From: Jiella mangrovi
Lineage (GTDB): Bacteria > Pseudomonadota > Alphaproteobacteria > Rhizobiales > Rhizobiaceae
Length of the DNA stretch: 64,000 nt
Direction of reading: 5' to 3'
NCBI RefSeq assembly: GCF_017815135.1
Contig: NZ_JAGJCF010000004.1
Location: forward strand, 124,001-188,000
Part shown: piece after piece, positions 63,115 through 64,000 of the stretch
Layout of the letters: the number at the start of each line of letters is the position of its first letter
How positions within the stretch are numbered: position 1 is the stretch's first letter
The notes under the pieces: generated by a model
What the model saw: only the letters and a program-made list of their open reading frames with translations
Database searches by the model: none
Told to the model about the DNA's origin: nothing
Made by a program: the position numbers and the translations under genes

Positions 63115-64000
63115 ATGGGCAAGGTGACCGGATTTCTCGAAATCGATCGGCAGACCCACAAATATCAGCCGGCCTCCGACCGGATTCGCCATTTCCGTGA
63201 ATTCACTCTGCCGATGTCCGACGAGGAGGTCGGCAAGCAGGCGGCCCGCTGCATGGATTGCGGCATTCCCTATTGCCACGGACCGACGGGCTGCCCGATT
63301 CACAACCAGATCCCGGACTGGAACGATCTGGTCTATCAGGGCGACTGGGAGACGGCGATCCGCAATCTCCATTCGACCAACAACTTCCCCGAATTCACCG
63401 GCCGCATCTGCCCTGCGCCCTGCGAGGAAGCCTGCACGCTGAATCTCGAGGACACGCCGGTCGCGATCAAGACCGTCGAGCAGGCGATCGCCGACAAGGC
63501 CTACAAGCTCGGCCTGATCCGGCCGCAGCCGGCCGCGCAGAAGAGCGGCAAGCGCGTCGCGGTGATCGGCTCGGGCCCGGCCGGCCTCGCCGCCGCCCAG
63601 CAGCTCGGCCGCGCCGGTCACGACGTCGACGTCTTCGAGCGCGAATCGCAGCCGGGCGGCCTGATGCGCTACGGAATTCCCGACTTCAAGATGGAAAAGC
63701 ACTGGATCGACAAGCGCGTCGATCAGATGCGCCAGGAGGGTGTGACCTTCCATTGCGGCGTCAATGTCGGCGTCGACAAGACGGTCGAGGAGCTCCAGGG
63801 CGAGTATGACGCCGTGCTGTTCTGCGGCGGCTCGGAGACCCCGCGCGACAGCGGCATTCCGCAGGAGGGGCTGACCGGCGTCTACGATGCGATGCCTTAC
63901 CTCGTGCAGCAGAACCGCCGCGTGGGCGGCGAAGGCATCCGGAGCAGCGGCTGGCCCGCGGAGGAGATCTGGGCCGGCGGCAAGCATGTCGTCGTCGTTG
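63115..64000 (+). CDS. gltD: Glutamate synthase small subunit (partial)
   Basis: Moves electrons from NADPH to the large subunit in the GOGAT reaction. The visible 295 residues have the N-terminal iron-sulfur cysteines (RCMDCGIPYCHGPTGCPIHN and CPAPCEEACTLNLE), the FAD-binding VAVIGSGPAGLAAAQQLGRA, and GGLMRYGIPDFKM. The reading frame runs off the window edge before the NADPH fold ends. gltB is not upstream; it may lie beyond the edge or elsewhere. GGGGGT precedes the ATG. Confidence 0.95.
   Translation, partial: MGKVTGFLEIDRQTHKYQPASDRIRHFREFTLPMSDEEVGKQAARCMDCGIPYCHGPTGCPIHNQIPDWNDLVYQGDWETAIRNLHSTNNFPEFTGRICPAPCEEACTLNLEDTPVAIKTVEQAIADKAYKLGLIRPQPAAQKSGKRVAVIGSGPAGLAAAQQLGRAGHDVDVFERESQPGGLMRYGIPDFKMEKHWIDKRVDQMRQEGVTFHCGVNVGVDKTVEELQGEYDAVLFCGGSETPRDSGIPQEGLTGVYDAMPYLVQQNRRVGGEGIRSSGWPAEEIWAGGKHVVVV

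Overview
The window is a GC-rich stretch of ordinary chromosome from an alphaproteobacterium of the order Hyphomicrobiales (Rhizobiales). The evidence is gene content and order: an F1-only atpHAGDC operon with a small YHS-like gene inside it, the chvI-chvG-hprK-PTS EIIA-HPr block divergent from pckA, aroA-cmk-rpsA next to a TIGR02300 (FYDLN acid) gene, frcBCA with a divergent ROK regulator, petABC near apt, and DUF1150, DUF2585 and DUF2794 genes. Intergenic palindromic mosaic repeats resemble those dispersed in rhizobial genomes. The genus cannot be fixed from sequence alone; the mixture with sodium-coupled transporters would suit a marine Aurantimonadaceae-like lineage (inference). No rRNA, tRNA, CRISPR array, prophage or insertion sequence was recognised.

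Layout. 1-720: VapBC-type toxin-antitoxin pair (toxin cut by the window edge) with a perfect operator palindrome. 0.8-4 kb: cysG, divergent rppH, and a solute-binding-like protein without a signal peptide. 4-9.2 kb: F1 ATP synthase operon (minus). 9.4-13 kb: small membrane protein, rnhB, a radical SAM protein of the PA0069/Rv2578c type with an SOS (LexA) box, and a divergent glycosyltransferase. 13-18 kb: rpsA, cmk, a possible small membrane peptide, aroA, TIGR02300. 18-25 kb: HPr, EIIA-Man, HprK, ChvG, ChvI and divergent pckA. 25-28.4 kb: ArfB, fasciclin protein, Tat-exported MsrB, Hsp20 and DUF1150. 28.6-33.2 kb: fructose-type ABC transporter FrcBCA and ROK regulator. 33.6-41.8 kb: UspA, AGCS symporter, tyrosine phosphatase, DUF2585, 5'-nucleotidase, choline dehydrogenase overlapping endonuclease III. 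41.9-50.4 kb: single-domain response regulator, cytochrome bc1 genes, ABM monooxygenase, apt, NhaC-type antiporter, OmpA-like protein. 50.5-54.5 kb: LysR regulator, minCDE, small conserved ORF, ParDE. 54.5-64 kb: HNH protein, repeats, gpmA, dapB, MsbA-like ABC exporter, GNAT acetyltransferase, BrkB/YihY, DUF2794, Crp/Fnr regulator, small His-rich secreted protein, and the start of gltD.

How it fits together. Most of the window is core metabolism and energy (ATP synthase, bc1 complex, PEP carboxykinase, glutamate synthase). Sensing of envelope and carbon state (ChvG/ChvI, HprK/HPr/EIIA) sits beside gluconeogenesis (pckA). Accessory-looking pieces are two toxin-antitoxin pairs and the palindromic repeats. 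No clearly novel multigene system was found. The best leads are regulatory or small: the LexA box in front of the radical SAM gene, a 16-bp palindrome between cysG and rppH, a possible peptide between aroA and cmk coupled by stop/start overlaps at both ends, an N-terminally extended HPr, an aroA of CP4 type with glycine at the residue that sets glyphosate tolerance, and sodium-coupled transporters with secretion-type N-termini.
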